From NCBI GenBank assembly GCA_903879875.1, contig CAIRNC010000007.1, positions 1 through 6,454 of the forward strand: a stretch of DNA of 6,454 bases. The letters are read 5' to 3'. This document shows positions 6,001 to 6,454 of this stretch, one piece after another. The notes beneath the pieces were generated by a model. The model saw only the letters and a list, made by a program, of their open reading frames with translations, did not search any database and was not told where the DNA came from. Both the position numbers and the translations under genes were made by a program. This DNA comes from an uncultured Bacteroidota bacterium. GTDB taxonomy: Bacteria; Bacteroidota; Bacteroidia; Flavobacteriales; Flavobacteriaceae. Every line of letters begins with the position of its first letter. Positions within the stretch are counted from its first letter, which is position 1.

Positions 6001-6454
6001 TTAGAAACAAAAATAAATTTTCCGTTGATATCTAATTCATAAATAATTTCGTTTGTATTATTTGCGAATGTTTGAATATGTTCATTTCTTAAATCAAGTT
6101 CTTTTTGAAGGATTTCTTTTTGAGAATGCAGTAATAGTACTGTCTCTATTTGTTGAACGGTTTGTCGAAGTATTTTCAACTCCATTGTAGAGACAGTCTT
6201 ATATGAAGCATTAGCAATACAAAGTGTTCCAATAGGTCCACCATTAACCATGATTGAACAGCCTGCAAAAAACTTATAAATAGGTTTTCCATTTTCCTGC
6301 GCTAACTCCAATTGAGTTTCTGATAGAAAAGAAAATTCTTTTTCACGTGCAATTATCTCAAAAATATCTAAGAAACTAGGATTTTCAACAGACACAGTTC
6401 CAACTTCGGCTTTTATGGATTGGGTATTACCATCAAGCAAAGTAAAATATACAT
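3027..6454 (-). CDS. GAF / six-PAS sensor histidine kinase (5' end cut by right edge)
   Basis: Residues are counted from the Leu codon at 6438-6440. The reading frame stays open to the window edge (V-Y-F-T precede this Leu), so the true start is outside; roughly 35-45 GAF residues are missing. Order: partial GAF (1 to about 105, with FFAGCSI and IGTLCIAN); coiled segment (106-121); PAS1 about 122-232; PAS2 about 245-363; PAS3 about 376-498; PAS4 about 508-628; PAS5 about 635-755; PAS6 about 778-894; coiled linker; HisKA about 908-978 with phospho-accepting His922 in SHEFRTP; HATPase about 1024-1137. The N box has Asn1043, the G1 box DFGIGIP is at 1072-1078, the F box is near 1085-1092, and the G2 box GTGLGL is at 1100-1105. 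All catalytic motifs are intact. No membrane segment appears in the visible part, so it is probably a cytosolic sensor that autophosphorylates and passes phosphate to the adjacent receiver. PAS ligands cannot be read from the sequence. Confidence 0.95.
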   Translation of the reverse strand, partial: VYFTLLDGNTQSIKAEVGTVSVENPSFLDIFEIIAREKEFSFLSETQLELAQENGKPIYKFFAGCSIMVNGGPIGTLCIANASYKTVSTMELKILRQTVQQIETVLLLHSQKEILQKELDLRNEHIQTFANNTNEIIYELDINGKFIFVSKGFTTLLGYEMDEVVGKGFDQFVHPEDIESCFIFLNNVVLTGKSDEEITYRVFHKDGSIRWHTSQANKITNAELSVYIGHARDVTESIESNLELLKQRNFYEKILDRLPIAVAVFDRDHKYLYLNPTSIINKELRAFIIGKDDYEYAIHTKRETAFAEVRWNKFEEALTNRKSLEWEDILKQPDGELIYHTRKYTPVFDDNGDFELMIGFGINITESKRDQVEILKSKQLIQSILQNVAVGILVQGPQSEMLESNKAALEMLGLTEDQLLGKTSFDSSWRVIHEDRSNFKAEDHPVPKAIQLRKPVNKVVMGVFHYQLNDFVWLLVDAMPVFNDKQELIYVVCTFNDITELKKAEESLKISNERFDYSSKATSDALWDWDLLTDEIYVGEAYTNLFGYQFENNIIAANLCETFVHPDDLKAYNEDVEEAIDSGLSYFSEEYRYLKSDGNYAYVNDRAIIIRNEKGKAIRIIGAMQDITQKKKLENELLQSEARFKGAFDYSAVGMAIVNSNFEMIEINDQFCIMLGYSKKELKKLRFHEITHPDDLEIDLDEMEKIISGEINNFHLEKRYLHKDKSIVWGHLSVSAVKNANGEITNFLGQVINITERKRIEQLNIALIEENNRNKTIQLNEAKDLYRLLAQNTVDLVCLHNLDATFQYVSPSITNLLGYNPEEMIGKSPIDFVFTDDLAQLEKTFDAIKENDFVSGEFRFKNYFGDYLWLEINAATVKKNGEIIGYQSSNRNINQRKENEVIIENALQKERQLNELRSNLVSTVSHEFRTPMTTIRVSSELIALYLEKQVLNNSEKLNKHLKTITSEIDRITDLMNSVLIISKDDSGKTTFNPTKVDLKQLCKDVIETSFANQKDGRKVHFAIEGEKFTIFADKNLMEYTLFNLLNNAFKYSIGTPDIELYLYNDASNTAILEVIDFGIGIPESDQPKLFNTFFRASNTNGIDGTGLGLYIVKTFIEKNGGTIKLESKLDKGTKVSVKFPV

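Noticed and set aside
6438..6440. TTG as the start codon of the histidine kinase
   Set aside because: The frame is open upstream to the window edge, and the residues around it (V-Y-F-T-L-L-D-G-N-T-Q) are the middle of a GAF domain. The gene is cut by the edge rather than starting here.

Overview
The window looks like chromosomal DNA from a low-GC Bacteroidota bacterium, most likely Flavobacteriaceae close to Flavobacterium. The evidence is the strong A+T bias, start codons mostly without a Shine-Dalgarno sequence, an ECF sigma factor followed by a membrane-anchored putative anti-sigma protein and an outer-membrane barrel, and a soluble multi-PAS histidine kinase. The genus is an inference from style, not from a marker gene.

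Layout, left to right. Bases 1-20 are the 3' end of a tRNA on the + strand, probably tRNA-Ser, followed by a strong intrinsic terminator (41-81). A second intrinsic terminator (113-146) faces the other way and closes the minus-strand genes. All five protein genes are on the minus strand, so they are transcribed from right to left. In transcription order they are: a large sensor histidine kinase cut by the right edge (3027-6454); a stand-alone CheY-like receiver protein (2656-3015) 11 bases after the kinase stop; a 129-base gap (2527-2655); an ECF sigma factor (1966-2526); a single-pass membrane protein that is a probable anti-sigma factor (1275-1979), overlapping the sigma gene by 14 bases; and a secreted protein with a long charged helical stretch and a C-terminal beta-barrel (174-1241).

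Two functional units are visible. The first is a two-component pair: a soluble sensor with one partial GAF and six PAS domains, a HisKA/HATPase core, and a receiver-only partner with no output domain. Phosphate must therefore pass to another protein, or the receiver must act through protein-protein contact. The second is a sigma / anti-sigma / outer-membrane protein cassette, which reads like an envelope-sensing or envelope-maintenance module. No clear terminator separates the two units, so some read-through from the kinase operon into the sigma operon is possible.

Nothing here amounts to a clearly new system. The least ordinary features are a 21-bp-period tandem repeat that encodes six heptapeptides in the periplasmic part of the anti-sigma-like protein, the long helical arm of the outer-membrane protein next to it, and the large PAS array paired with an output-less receiver. 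No mobile element, CRISPR array, or broken gene was seen.
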